From assembly GCA_964633285.1 (NCBI GenBank), contig CAZWGA010000008.1, positions 74,109-138,108 of the forward strand: 64,000 nucleotides of DNA. The letters run 5' to 3'. This DNA is from 20CM-2-55-15 sp964633285. Lineage in GTDB: Bacteria > Acidobacteriota > Terriglobia > 20CM-2-55-15. The notes beneath the pieces are model-generated. The model was not told the DNA's origin. It searched no databases and saw only the letters and a list, made by a program, of their open reading frames with translations. Position numbers and translations under genes: made by a program. Positions 17,669 through 25,692 of this stretch are shown here, piece by piece. Each line of letters opens with the position of its first letter. Within the stretch, counting starts at the first letter, position 1.

Positions 17669-18922
17669 ATGAAACGCATCCTCCTGTCTATCGCGCTGAT
17701 CCTGACTATTACATTTACAACTAGTGCAGCAACAACAGGATACGTGATCGTTATTCAAGTGAATCCTGGAATTAATATCAAGGATGTCGTTAAGGCGCTT
17801 GGCGGTGTCGTCCTCGATTCGATGAATCACGGGGCTTACCTTCTAAGCGTGCCATCCATTCCCACGATCCTGCCGAAAGGCGTGACCCTGGAACTGAACA
17901 GTGCGGTGGCGCTTCCGGCTTTCAAGGGTGGAATCTTTACGACGAAGGCGGTGCCGGATTGGTACAAGAATCAGCCGGCAATGCAGCGAGTCAATCTGCC
18001 TTTGGCTCCCAATCGTGGACGAGGAATCATCATCGCGGATATCGACTCGTCCTTAGATACGACTCATCCGGCTCTCAAGGGACATCTGACTGCCGGATTC
18101 GATTTTCTGTCTCAGGGAAACAGCGAGAGCAAGTGCGGAGCAACACCGGCTCAATCGACATCGAGTTTCCTGGACCAGTCCACTTCGAGCTTTCTCGACC
18201 AATCCACTTCGAGCTTTCTCGACCAGTCGACGTCCAGCTTCCTCGACAGCGCCAGCGCCAACTTTCTGTCACAGAACACCGCAGTTTTGCTCGATCGTAA
18301 GAATCCGGCACACGGACACGGCACCATGGTGGCGGGAATTCTGGCTGCAATGGTTCCCGATGCACAAATCATGAATCTGCGCGCTTTCGACGACAACGGA
18401 TGCGCCGATGCGTTCCGCATTGCAAAAGCGATTCGATACGCGGTTTCCAATGGAGCTCAGGTTATTAACATGAGCTTTGGAATAACCGGAGAATCCGGAC
18501 AGGTCAAGTCCGCCCTGGATCAGGCCGCAAAAGCGAATGTTCTGCTAGTTGCCTCTGCAGGAAACCTGAATTCCAGCGCAGGACAGGCACCGGCGTCGTT
18601 CAGCGGTGTAATGGGAGTGGCAGCAACGGATCTGTTGGACAAGAAGGCGATCTTTTCGAACTACGGACCGAACGCCTTCATGGATGCTCCGGGAGTGAAC
18701 ATCATCTCGGCGTATCCCGGCGGCCTCTATGCGATCCTTTCGGGAACCTCGTTTTCAGCTCCCATGGTTTCATCGGCCGCGGGACAGGCGCGTTCGGTTA
18801 ATGCCGTCGCCAACTCGGCAAACGTGGGCAGCGCTTCCGTCAACATCGATTCCCTGAATCCTTTATACGCAGGTCAGCTTGGTAAAGGCCGGCTTGACCT
18901 GAGCCGCATTCCAAAACGCTAG
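17669..18922 (+). CDS. Secreted subtilisin-like (S8) serine protease with QSTSSFLD tandem repeats
   Basis: A 417-residue protease from the ATG at 17669, which has a strong AGGAGG and opens a signal peptide (MKRILLSIALILTITFTTSA). An inhibitor-I9-like propeptide may span about 22-95. The catalytic residues are all present: Asp126 (IADIDSS), His217 (HGHGTMVAG), Asn299 (SAGN) and Ser361 (GTSFSAPM). Between Asp126 and His217 lies an unusual insertion with four tandem copies of QSTSSFLD (residues 162-193) and decayed copies after it. It should be exported and active. It lies downstream of the sigma/CHAT cassette and may be a target or effector of it. Confidence 0.9.
   Translation: MKRILLSIALILTITFTTSAATTGYVIVIQVNPGINIKDVVKALGGVVLDSMNHGAYLLSVPSIPTILPKGVTLELNSAVALPAFKGGIFTTKAVPDWYKNQPAMQRVNLPLAPNRGRGIIIADIDSSLDTTHPALKGHLTAGFDFLSQGNSESKCGATPAQSTSSFLDQSTSSFLDQSTSSFLDQSTSSFLDSASANFLSQNTAVLLDRKNPAHGHGTMVAGILAAMVPDAQIMNLRAFDDNGCADAFRIAKAIRYAVSNGAQVINMSFGITGESGQVKSALDQAAKANVLLVASAGNLNSSAGQAPASFSGVMGVAATDLLDKKAIFSNYGPNAFMDAPGVNIISAYPGGLYAILSGTSFSAPMVSSAAGQARSVNAVANSANVGSASVNIDSLNPLYAGQLGKGRLDLSRIPKR
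18152..18247 (+). repeat. Four tandem 24-bp units encoding QSTSSFLD
   Basis: Four consecutive in-frame 24-bp units encode the octapeptide QSTSSFLD without amino-acid change, although synonymous bases differ between units (TCG ACA, TCC ACT, TCG ACG and so on). The following residues SASANFLS and QNTAVLLD look like two decayed units. Constant peptide with varied codons suggests selection on the protein sequence rather than a very recent slippage event. The repeat sits in the loop between the subtilisin Asp and His. Confidence 0.92.
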
Positions 18923-18945
18923 CCCTTGAGTCGTACCGGCGCTCA

Positions 18946-20076
18946 TCAAGCGCCGGTGCAACTCAAATAAAGTTCCTCTGTTTGCCGCACAGTGGATTCC
19001 AGAGAAAAGTGAGTCTTGACGCGCTCGTATCCTGCCTCGCCGAATTGCCGCGCAAGTCCGGGTGATTCGATCAGTTTGATCATTGCTGTGCTCAATGCCT
19101 GCGGATCCCGGCACGGCACAAGAAAGCCGGTCTCGCCTTCGCGCACAATCTCGGGAATGCCGCCAACGTTCGTTGCCACGACAGGGAGCCGCGCCGACAT
19201 TGCTTCGAGCAGCGAATTCGGCAGGCCTTCAGTCAGGGATGGAAGGACGCAGAGGTCGGCTTCCTGAAGAATGGCAGGCACATCATTCCGCTCGCCGGCA
19301 AAAATCACGCGATCGCTCACTCCAAGCTGTTCGGAGAGTCTTTCAAGTCGTGGCCGATATGTGCCATCGAACAAGGAATCGCCCGCGATAAGAAATCGCG
19401 CGTTCGGAAACCGTACGCGAACGTCACGAGCTGCCTCCAGAAAATATTCGATTCCCTTTTTCGGATTGAGACGCGATATCAGGACAACCAGCGGAACATC
19501 CGCAGCAATTCCAAAGTGGCGTCGAATCGAAAAATCATGATTGGCGGAGCGTTGCGACGGAATCACGACGCCGTTTGGAATAATGGTGATGTGAGACTCG
19601 GCCACACCCAGACTCACCAGCCAGTTCTTCACCGCATGGCTGTTGACGATCACGCGATCCGCAATACGGCACGCCGTCTTTTGAAGCATCTCCTTCAAAC
19701 GTATCTGATCCGTAAACACACCCGTATCGCGCACCGACGCAATGGTCACGCATCCCGCGATTCGTGCCGGCAGGATACTGAAAATGTTTGGATAAAAACC
19801 GTAGGCGTGTACAACGCGCACACCATCACGCCGAAGATCGCGCGCAAAACGCCACTGCCACCGCATCATGCTGGTGCTGTAGAACGTCTTGACACCGTAT
19901 TCCGCGATAGGAACATTGAGCGGAACCAGATCCTTAAGCATTTCACCCTTTCGCGCCAGACAGCCGACCTGTACGTCGAACTTCTCGCGATTGAGATTCC
20001 TGGTGAGATGAAGGAACTGCCGCTCGGTGCCGCCGATGGCGAACATGGTCAGAAATTTCAGAATCTTAATCCGCAT
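18946..20076 (-). CDS. Glycosyltransferase family 4 protein
   Basis: A 376-residue GT-B-fold retaining glycosyltransferase. The N-terminal MFAIGGTERQFLHLTRNL is the acceptor-side glycine motif region; the C-terminal Glyco_trans_1 domain has SRLNPKKGIEYFLEAA near 208 and LPSLTEGLPNSLLEAMSARLP, which contains the E-x7-E motif. It would transfer a sugar from a nucleotide donor to a lipid or polysaccharide at the cytoplasmic face of the membrane. Its ATG directly abuts the acyltransferase stop (TAGATG), so the two are translationally linked and probably act on the same glycan. Confidence 0.9.
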   Translation of the reverse strand: MRIKILKFLTMFAIGGTERQFLHLTRNLNREKFDVQVGCLARKGEMLKDLVPLNVPIAEYGVKTFYSTSMMRWQWRFARDLRRDGVRVVHAYGFYPNIFSILPARIAGCVTIASVRDTGVFTDQIRLKEMLQKTACRIADRVIVNSHAVKNWLVSLGVAESHITIIPNGVVIPSQRSANHDFSIRRHFGIAADVPLVVLISRLNPKKGIEYFLEAARDVRVRFPNARFLIAGDSLFDGTYRPRLERLSEQLGVSDRVIFAGERNDVPAILQEADLCVLPSLTEGLPNSLLEAMSARLPVVATNVGGIPEIVREGETGFLVPCRDPQALSTAMIKLIESPGLARQFGEAGYERVKTHFSLESTVRQTEELYLSCTGA

Positions 20077-20529
20077 CTAAGCGATTGCCGCCTCAAGAGT
20101 ATCTATTTCCTGTTTCTTGACGATTCTTGCGGGTACACCCACTACAACTGCATATGGAGGAACATCATGAAGAACGACCGCATTGGCGCCGACGATCGCG
20201 TGATCACCGATCCTGATGGGACCCAGAACCCGGGCTCCGGAACCGACTAAAACGTTATTGCCTAACACGGGAACGTCGTAGTGGCCGCTTCGGCCTCCAA
20301 TTGTCACATTGTGAGAGATGACACAGTCGTCTCCAATGACCACCCGGCGGTGAACGACGATCCCCATACCGTAGCAGTTGAAGTGCGCATTACGTCCTAT
20401 CGTTGCCTGAAATGGAATGGAAGTCGTGAAAGCAAACCGCATGAACAGATAGATCAACCTCGGCAACACCGGCACTTTCCAGCGATACAGCGAATTTGAA
20501 ACTTTATACAGCCGATAGATCTTACACAT
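20077..20529 (-). CDS. Left-handed beta-helix acyltransferase (serine/exopolysaccharide O-acetyltransferase-like)
   Basis: A 150-residue protein if started at the ATG at 20529; an ATG at 20589 would add 20 residues that look less typical. A short helical N-terminus (MCKIYRLYKVSNSLYRWKVP) precedes hexapeptide repeats from about 55 (ATIGRNAHF, GIVVHRRVVIGDDCVISHNV, GARVLGPIRIGDHAIVGANA) and closes with VVVGVPARIVKK. It resembles the CysE/WbbJ-type acetyltransferases found in exopolysaccharide clusters. Paired with the glycosyltransferase, it likely acetylates a sugar rather than serine, although serine acetyltransferase cannot be excluded. Confidence 0.82.
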   Translation of the reverse strand: MCKIYRLYKVSNSLYRWKVPVLPRLIYLFMRFAFTTSIPFQATIGRNAHFNCYGMGIVVHRRVVIGDDCVISHNVTIGGRSGHYDVPVLGNNVLVGSGARVLGPIRIGDHAIVGANAVVLHDVPPYAVVVGVPARIVKKQEIDTLEAAIA

Positions 20530-20613
20530 GACTACTGAGGAACAGAGCAAGGCACGTGCCAAGAGAAAATGGAACCCGGATTCACACATTTCCGGGTTTC
20601 CCGGCCGGTGGGT

Positions 20614-22233
20614 CTATCTCGAACTGACTACCGCAAATCGCTTGAAGAAACTCGATTCGTTCCATCTCGGACGATCGGATCGATTGGCAATCCGCACAGC
20701 CAGGTCCGCCACCACATTCACAAAGGCATCGGCGGCTGATAAATCAACCGGCTGATCCAGGTCATCCGATGGCGCATGATACCGTTCCGCAATCCACTTC
20801 GCAGCGATTGCCGCTTCCGGGGATTTCTCGTCGTATCCAACCTTCATCGCGAGGGCGGGTATCCCGAACTTGATGAAGCTGTACTGGTCGCTGCGAACAA
20901 ACCGGTTCCGCTGAGGTTCGGGATCCGCCTGGACTTTGAGTCCCAGGCTTTTCGCTGTAGCTCGAATGTCGGTACCGAGATCTGATTCATCGAGTCCCAG
21001 CACCATCAGAATTTTCAGCGGAAACAAAGGCAGGAACATATCGGTGTTGACGTTCGCTACGATGGAATCTCTGGGCACAGTCGGATGAGCGGCAAAATAA
21101 CGGGACCCGAGTTCGCCCTTCTCTTCTCCTGTGACTGCGAGAAACAGGATTGAACGCGAAGGCTTCAAGTTGGCGTCTCGCATCTTCTCAGCCACGTTGA
21201 GAATCGCCGCAACACCGGAAGCGTTATCCATTGCACCGTTGTAGATCTTGTCGCCGTTTATCGGTTCACCGACTCCCAGATGATCGAGGTGCGCGGAAAG
21301 AACAACGTATTCGTTCCGTTTCGATGGATCCGATCCCCGGAGAATTCCTGCAACATTCTGAGACTCCACCATCGAACGCTCGACTTTAACCGAGGCTTTC
21401 AAACGGACATTCATTGGAAACACAGGAAGTGGTTTATCCGCATCGACGAGAGCGAGCAACTCAGAAATCGCGTGTCCTGAACCTGCGAGTAACTTATCCG
21501 CGCGGGCGGGATTCATCGTCACGAGCAGTTTCTCACCGGGCGCATCATCGAGCGAAACATCGGCCAGCGACATGGATGCCTGAAGCCGCGCAAGGGTGGA
21601 ACGTTCCCACGGAATATCGCTGGTCTTCGGATTCGCGATAGTGACCGCGCCGATTGCGCCCGCCGCTTTATACGTCTTCCACCGTTCGGCCGCGGATCCG
21701 AAATGAGCCTGCAAGGGACCCGGAAGGGATTTCGGCGTTGCCGTGATGTAAACGACGATCGCACCCTTGAGGTCCAAACCCTTGAGATCGTCAATTCCAC
21801 GCTCCGGAATACTCAACCCGTAGCCGATGAATACAAGCGGCGCCTCGATCGATGGCTCCGGATCGACGCGCATGCTGATGTTCGCATCGTCGCCAAGCGT
21901 TAATGATTCGCTCTTTCCGCTGCGTATGAGTGACAAGGACGATTGCGTCTCAACAATGCGCCGAGTATTGAATGCAACATTCTGGACATAGCCGCTGGTT
22001 CCCGCAGGCTCGAGCCCATACTTCTGAAATTGAGTTGCGACATAGTCCGCAGCGCGCTTGTGAGCCGGGCTTCCGGTATTGCGTCCTTCCATGCCGTCGT
22101 TCGCTAAAGCCTCAACGTGTGCCCACCATTTTGATGATCGCGATTTTCCGCTCTGAGCGAGCGCAGCGAAGGACCAATAAGCCAACATCAATAAGATGGC
22201 TCCGGTTGTGGCGCGTCGCGAAATGAATTGCAT
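20614..22233 (-). CDS. Secreted M28-family zinc aminopeptidase with PA domain
   Basis: A 539-residue exported peptidase with a signal peptide (cleavage near Ala26, SFAALAQ). A protease-associated domain lies at about 125-260 (PLVFIGYGL, LKGAIVVYI). The M28 catalytic domain follows with metal and catalytic residues in order: His315 and Asp317 (SAHLDHLG), Asp336 (GAMDNASGVA), Glu370-Glu371 (TGEEKG), Asp398 (NTDMF) and His486 (RYHAPSDD). It should release N-terminal amino acids from peptides in the periplasm or outside. It follows pyk by 16 bases on the same strand, with no obvious functional link. Confidence 0.92.
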   Translation of the reverse strand: MQFISRRATTGAILLMLAYWSFAALAQSGKSRSSKWWAHVEALANDGMEGRNTGSPAHKRAADYVATQFQKYGLEPAGTSGYVQNVAFNTRRIVETQSSLSLIRSGKSESLTLGDDANISMRVDPEPSIEAPLVFIGYGLSIPERGIDDLKGLDLKGAIVVYITATPKSLPGPLQAHFGSAAERWKTYKAAGAIGAVTIANPKTSDIPWERSTLARLQASMSLADVSLDDAPGEKLLVTMNPARADKLLAGSGHAISELLALVDADKPLPVFPMNVRLKASVKVERSMVESQNVAGILRGSDPSKRNEYVVLSAHLDHLGVGEPINGDKIYNGAMDNASGVAAILNVAEKMRDANLKPSRSILFLAVTGEEKGELGSRYFAAHPTVPRDSIVANVNTDMFLPLFPLKILMVLGLDESDLGTDIRATAKSLGLKVQADPEPQRNRFVRSDQYSFIKFGIPALAMKVGYDEKSPEAAIAAKWIAERYHAPSDDLDQPVDLSAADAFVNVVADLAVRIANRSDRPRWNESSFFKRFAVVSSR

Positions 22234-22249
22234 CGTAATCCTCCGGTTC

Positions 22250-23659
22250 TTAATCCACCCGATCTACTTTAATAAAGTTGGTCTTCCCTGCCACGTGAAG
22301 AGGAGCGCCTCCGGTAATGATCACATGCTGGCCGGACTCGACGTAGCCCGCACGCCGCGCGATATCTATTGAAAACTTAATCATGTCGTCGAGTGATTCG
22401 GACTGTGGAATCTGGAGCGGAATGACTCCCCAGCACAGAGAAAGAAAATCGAGAGCGGCCTCATTCGGAGTGGTTGCAAGGATCGGCTGTCTTGGACGAA
22501 ACCGGGAAACAAGGCAAGCTGTCGAACCCGACCATGTCGGCGTGATGATCGCGGCAGCGCCGATTTCTTTGGCGATGAAATAACTGGCGCGGCTGATGGC
22601 GTCGCTTGTTTCCGCTTCGATCGGAATATTTTCGAACTTCAATTCATCGAGCGCGGATTCCGCCGAGCGGGCAATACGCTCCATCATCATGACGGCTTCG
22701 GCAGGATATTTACCAGCGGCCGTTTCGTCGGAGAGCATCACCGCGTCCGTGCCGTCAAGGATGGCGTTGGCGACGTCCGTGGCCTCGGCGCGCGTGGGCC
22801 TGGGATTGTCCACCATGCGCTGAAGCATCTGGGTTGCGGTAATGACGGGTTTCCCGAGCGCATTGCACTTATGAATGATGGCCTTTTGAACCAGCGGAAC
22901 GCGCTCGAGATCGATTTCCACGCCAAGGTCTCCCCGCGCCACCATGATCGCCTGCGATGCGTTAACGATACTGTCGATGTTATCCACAGCTTCATGCTTT
23001 TCGATCTTCGCAATAATTGGAACGTTACCGCCGTGGTCGTGAATCACTTTGCGGCATGCCAGAATATCGGCCGCTTTGCGAACGAAGCTCAGCGCAATCG
23101 CGTCAACCCCTTCTTCGAGGCCGATGACAATATCCTTGCGATCTTTTTTTGTCAGTGAATCGACGTGGACTTCCGAACCCGGAAGATTGATTCCCTTATG
23201 CGAGCTCAACTGTCCACCGACGATAACTCGGCAATGGATCTCCGGCGGCACGACCTTCTCAACTCTCAGCTCGATATTGCCGTCGGCAAGCAGGATCGGA
23301 TGGCCCGTCTTTACTTCCTGCGGAAGACTTTTCAATGAAACGGACGCCTTGGCCGCATCACCGGGAACAATCTCCGAGGTCAGGATGAATTTCTGGCCGG
23401 GCTGCAACTGAACGATTCCCGCCTCAATGAGACCGATGCGGATCTTCGGCCCCTGAAGATCCTGCAAGATGGCGACCGGCTTGTTGAGCGCTTTACGGAC
23501 ACGCTTCAGTTTCCGTATCAACTCCCGCTGGTATTCCGGAGTTCCGTGCGAAAAATTCAGCCGCGCCACGTTCATTCCGGCGGCAATCAATTTCGCGATC
23601 ATTTCTTCAGAGTCGGAGGAAGGGCCTATCGTGCAAACGATCTTTGTGCGTCGCGTCAT
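22250..23659 (-). CDS. pyk: Pyruvate kinase
   Basis: A 469-residue glycolytic enzyme that makes ATP and pyruvate from PEP and ADP. Conserved blocks are the N-terminal RTKIVCTIGPSSDSEE with NVARLNFSHG, the KGINLPGS block, IAKIEKHEAVDNIDSI with the catalytic lysine, MVARGDLGVEI, and the PVITATQMLQRM-NPRPTRAE signature. A C-terminal allosteric domain is present but short. Its start lies four bases after the stop of the TPR gene at 23664, so they share a transcript. It could work with the aldolase gene nearby in central carbon flow. Confidence 0.96.
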   Translation of the reverse strand: MTRRTKIVCTIGPSSDSEEMIAKLIAAGMNVARLNFSHGTPEYQRELIRKLKRVRKALNKPVAILQDLQGPKIRIGLIEAGIVQLQPGQKFILTSEIVPGDAAKASVSLKSLPQEVKTGHPILLADGNIELRVEKVVPPEIHCRVIVGGQLSSHKGINLPGSEVHVDSLTKKDRKDIVIGLEEGVDAIALSFVRKAADILACRKVIHDHGGNVPIIAKIEKHEAVDNIDSIVNASQAIMVARGDLGVEIDLERVPLVQKAIIHKCNALGKPVITATQMLQRMVDNPRPTRAEATDVANAILDGTDAVMLSDETAAGKYPAEAVMMMERIARSAESALDELKFENIPIEAETSDAISRASYFIAKEIGAAAIITPTWSGSTACLVSRFRPRQPILATTPNEAALDFLSLCWGVIPLQIPQSESLDDMIKFSIDIARRAGYVESGQHVIITGGAPLHVAGKTNFIKVDRVD

Positions 23660-23663
23660 TCCA

Positions 23664-25607
23664 TTAATCCTTATGTTGGGTGTTCAGCCGATCGAGTGTC
23701 GCCTTGACCTCAGGGGAGTCGCTTCGAATACGCTTCGCTTCTTCAGCCGCCGCGATCGCTTCCCGAATATGGCCCATTTTTTCGTACGCCGCCGAAAGCA
23801 GCATATACGCATCGAAGGAGTGCGCATCGATTTCAAGGGCTCGGCTGAGATTCTCTACCGCATCATCGGTTTCGCCGAGCTCGAGATAGATTCTGCCCTT
23901 TTCGACCGCTGCAACAGAACTCCCCGGATCAATTTGAAGCGCCCGATCGTAGTTCTCGAGCGCTTTTTTCCAGTCACGGCGATGCGCGTAATAGTTACCT
24001 GCGTTGGCATACACGGCTTCATTGTCGGGATCCGTGCGCATCGCCTGCTCAAGCAAAGGCAACGCGCGATCAGGTTGTCCGGAATTACTGTAAATGAGCG
24101 CGAGGTTGTTCATCGCCTCAAATGTCAGAGGGCTGGCCTTGATCGCGCGCTGATAAAGCCCCGTGGCTTTGGCATTCTCACCGAGTTGGTCGTAAGCCCA
24201 GCCGAGATTGTACAGATAACCCGCATTGTTGGGTTCCAGCTTCACAGCCAGTTCCATGAGAGCCAGGACATTCTCCGGATCTTTTTGTGGTTTCATCAAT
24301 GTGAGATTTGCAAGTCGCATGGCCGGCTCACCGCTATTTGGATAAAGGTCCTTTGCCTGCTGAACGTAACGATAGGCATCATCGATGCGTCCGATACGCT
24401 GATATGCGGTTGAGATCGTCATCATTGCATCGAAGTTCTTCGGATCTTCGTCGAGAACCTTCAAGGCTTCCTCGGCTGCCTTGTTATAAAACGACGCATC
24501 GTAAATTCCCGCATAGCGAAAGATGAAAGAACGAACCAACGGATCCGCCTTCGCGATCTGCTCCTCGAGTCTGGATAGAATGAAATAGTCCTGCTCCACA
24601 CGTTCAGCGCGATAGGCTTCCTTCCAGTGCTTGATGTCGCCAGTGATGACTGCGAGGGCAACTTCCGAAGAAAGTTTGTGGATAAGACCTGCGGAGGCCC
24701 GGCGAAACGCCTGGACGGCATCCTCTGTTCGGCCCAGCGTCCAGTACGCTTTTCCCAATTCAAGGTCCAATGCAGCGGATCCTTTATAACGGGCCGCCGT
24801 GTTGACTGCTTCGTCAAATCGTCCCGCCTTGACAAGATTCTTTACGAGTTGCGGATAAAGCTCGGTATTGGATGGTTCGCGCTGCAACGCCAGTTGCGTA
24901 TCCAGGATGGAACGATCGAGGTCTTCGCGCTCGAACCGCGTTTTCAAATCGTTTGCGTGCGCGAATTGTCCGCGACGCATGAAGAAACGAACTGCGAGAT
25001 CCCGGATGGGCCGGGAAGGCTTCGTCGTCCTGTCGAGTTCGGATCGAAATCTGGTGTCTTGATTTAAATCGAAGTAGACGTGCAGCAGCAGATCGGTTGC
25101 TGCGGTATTGTTGGCTTCCAACTCCCGTGCTTTCAGCGCAGCTTTCTCGGCCTCGTCCCAGTTTTTCTGCTGCCATTCCGCGCGTCCCAGCGCAATCCAC
25201 GCCTCAACCGAGCGTTTCTCGATCTCTGTTGCGCGCATCGCCTGCTCGATCGCCTTTTGCGAATCGCCGAGCTCAAAGTAGGACGATGCGAGTCCGATCC
25301 ATGGATCGGACTCGCGCGGACGATCCTTGATTGCCTGTTCAAATTCATTAATTGCAGCCCGATACAGATGAAGCTTCAGATACGCAGCGCCGATATAGGA
25401 ATGCGTGTCCGCGCCGCTCCTTTTACTATCGGGAATATTTCGCAAAGTTTGCAGCGCCGCCAGATAATTCTCGGTATCGAGTTGAGCACGGCCGCGAGCC
25501 AGGCGGTACTGAGTTTCTGTGGGCTGCGGATGGAGCACAAAAAGCAGAACAACTGTACCGGCCAGGAGAAAAAGAAGAACAGCAATAATAGCCACATAAC
25601 GTTTCAT
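23664..25607 (-). CDS. Membrane-anchored TPR-repeat protein
   Basis: A 647-residue protein. Residues of about 5-26 form a single hydrophobic anchor after MKRYV, and the rest is a long series of tetratricopeptide repeats (for example DSDPWIGLASSYFELGDSQKA-type units near 95 and EAMNNLALIYSNSGQPDRAL near 500), so the repeats probably lie in the periplasm as a binding scaffold. The C-terminal repeat array is the most regular. No enzymatic domain is evident. It is divergent from a second anchored TPR gene 85 bases away and is the first gene of a run that includes pyk. Confidence 0.82.
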   Translation of the reverse strand: MKRYVAIIAVLLFLLAGTVVLLFVLHPQPTETQYRLARGRAQLDTENYLAALQTLRNIPDSKRSGADTHSYIGAAYLKLHLYRAAINEFEQAIKDRPRESDPWIGLASSYFELGDSQKAIEQAMRATEIEKRSVEAWIALGRAEWQQKNWDEAEKAALKARELEANNTAATDLLLHVYFDLNQDTRFRSELDRTTKPSRPIRDLAVRFFMRRGQFAHANDLKTRFEREDLDRSILDTQLALQREPSNTELYPQLVKNLVKAGRFDEAVNTAARYKGSAALDLELGKAYWTLGRTEDAVQAFRRASAGLIHKLSSEVALAVITGDIKHWKEAYRAERVEQDYFILSRLEEQIAKADPLVRSFIFRYAGIYDASFYNKAAEEALKVLDEDPKNFDAMMTISTAYQRIGRIDDAYRYVQQAKDLYPNSGEPAMRLANLTLMKPQKDPENVLALMELAVKLEPNNAGYLYNLGWAYDQLGENAKATGLYQRAIKASPLTFEAMNNLALIYSNSGQPDRALPLLEQAMRTDPDNEAVYANAGNYYAHRRDWKKALENYDRALQIDPGSSVAAVEKGRIYLELGETDDAVENLSRALEIDAHSFDAYMLLSAAYEKMGHIREAIAAAEEAKRIRSDSPEVKATLDRLNTQHKD

Positions 25608-25692
25608 TTCAAGAGATTATAGCTTCGGTTGGGGGACTCTGTTCAGTAATACATCCGTGTGTTATAACCTGTTCGACTATGGGAGGTCGATC

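Noticed and set aside
17430..17672. An open frame starting at a GTG overlapping the HD-GYP stop
   Set aside because: Composition is arginine- and lysine-heavy at the end, no family resemblance, and the stronger gene begins at 17669 in a different frame.
12631..18922. A type III-E CRISPR system around the TPR-CHAT gene
   Set aside because: No repeat-spacer array, no gRAMP/Cas7-11 and no Cas1 or Cas2 were seen in the window.
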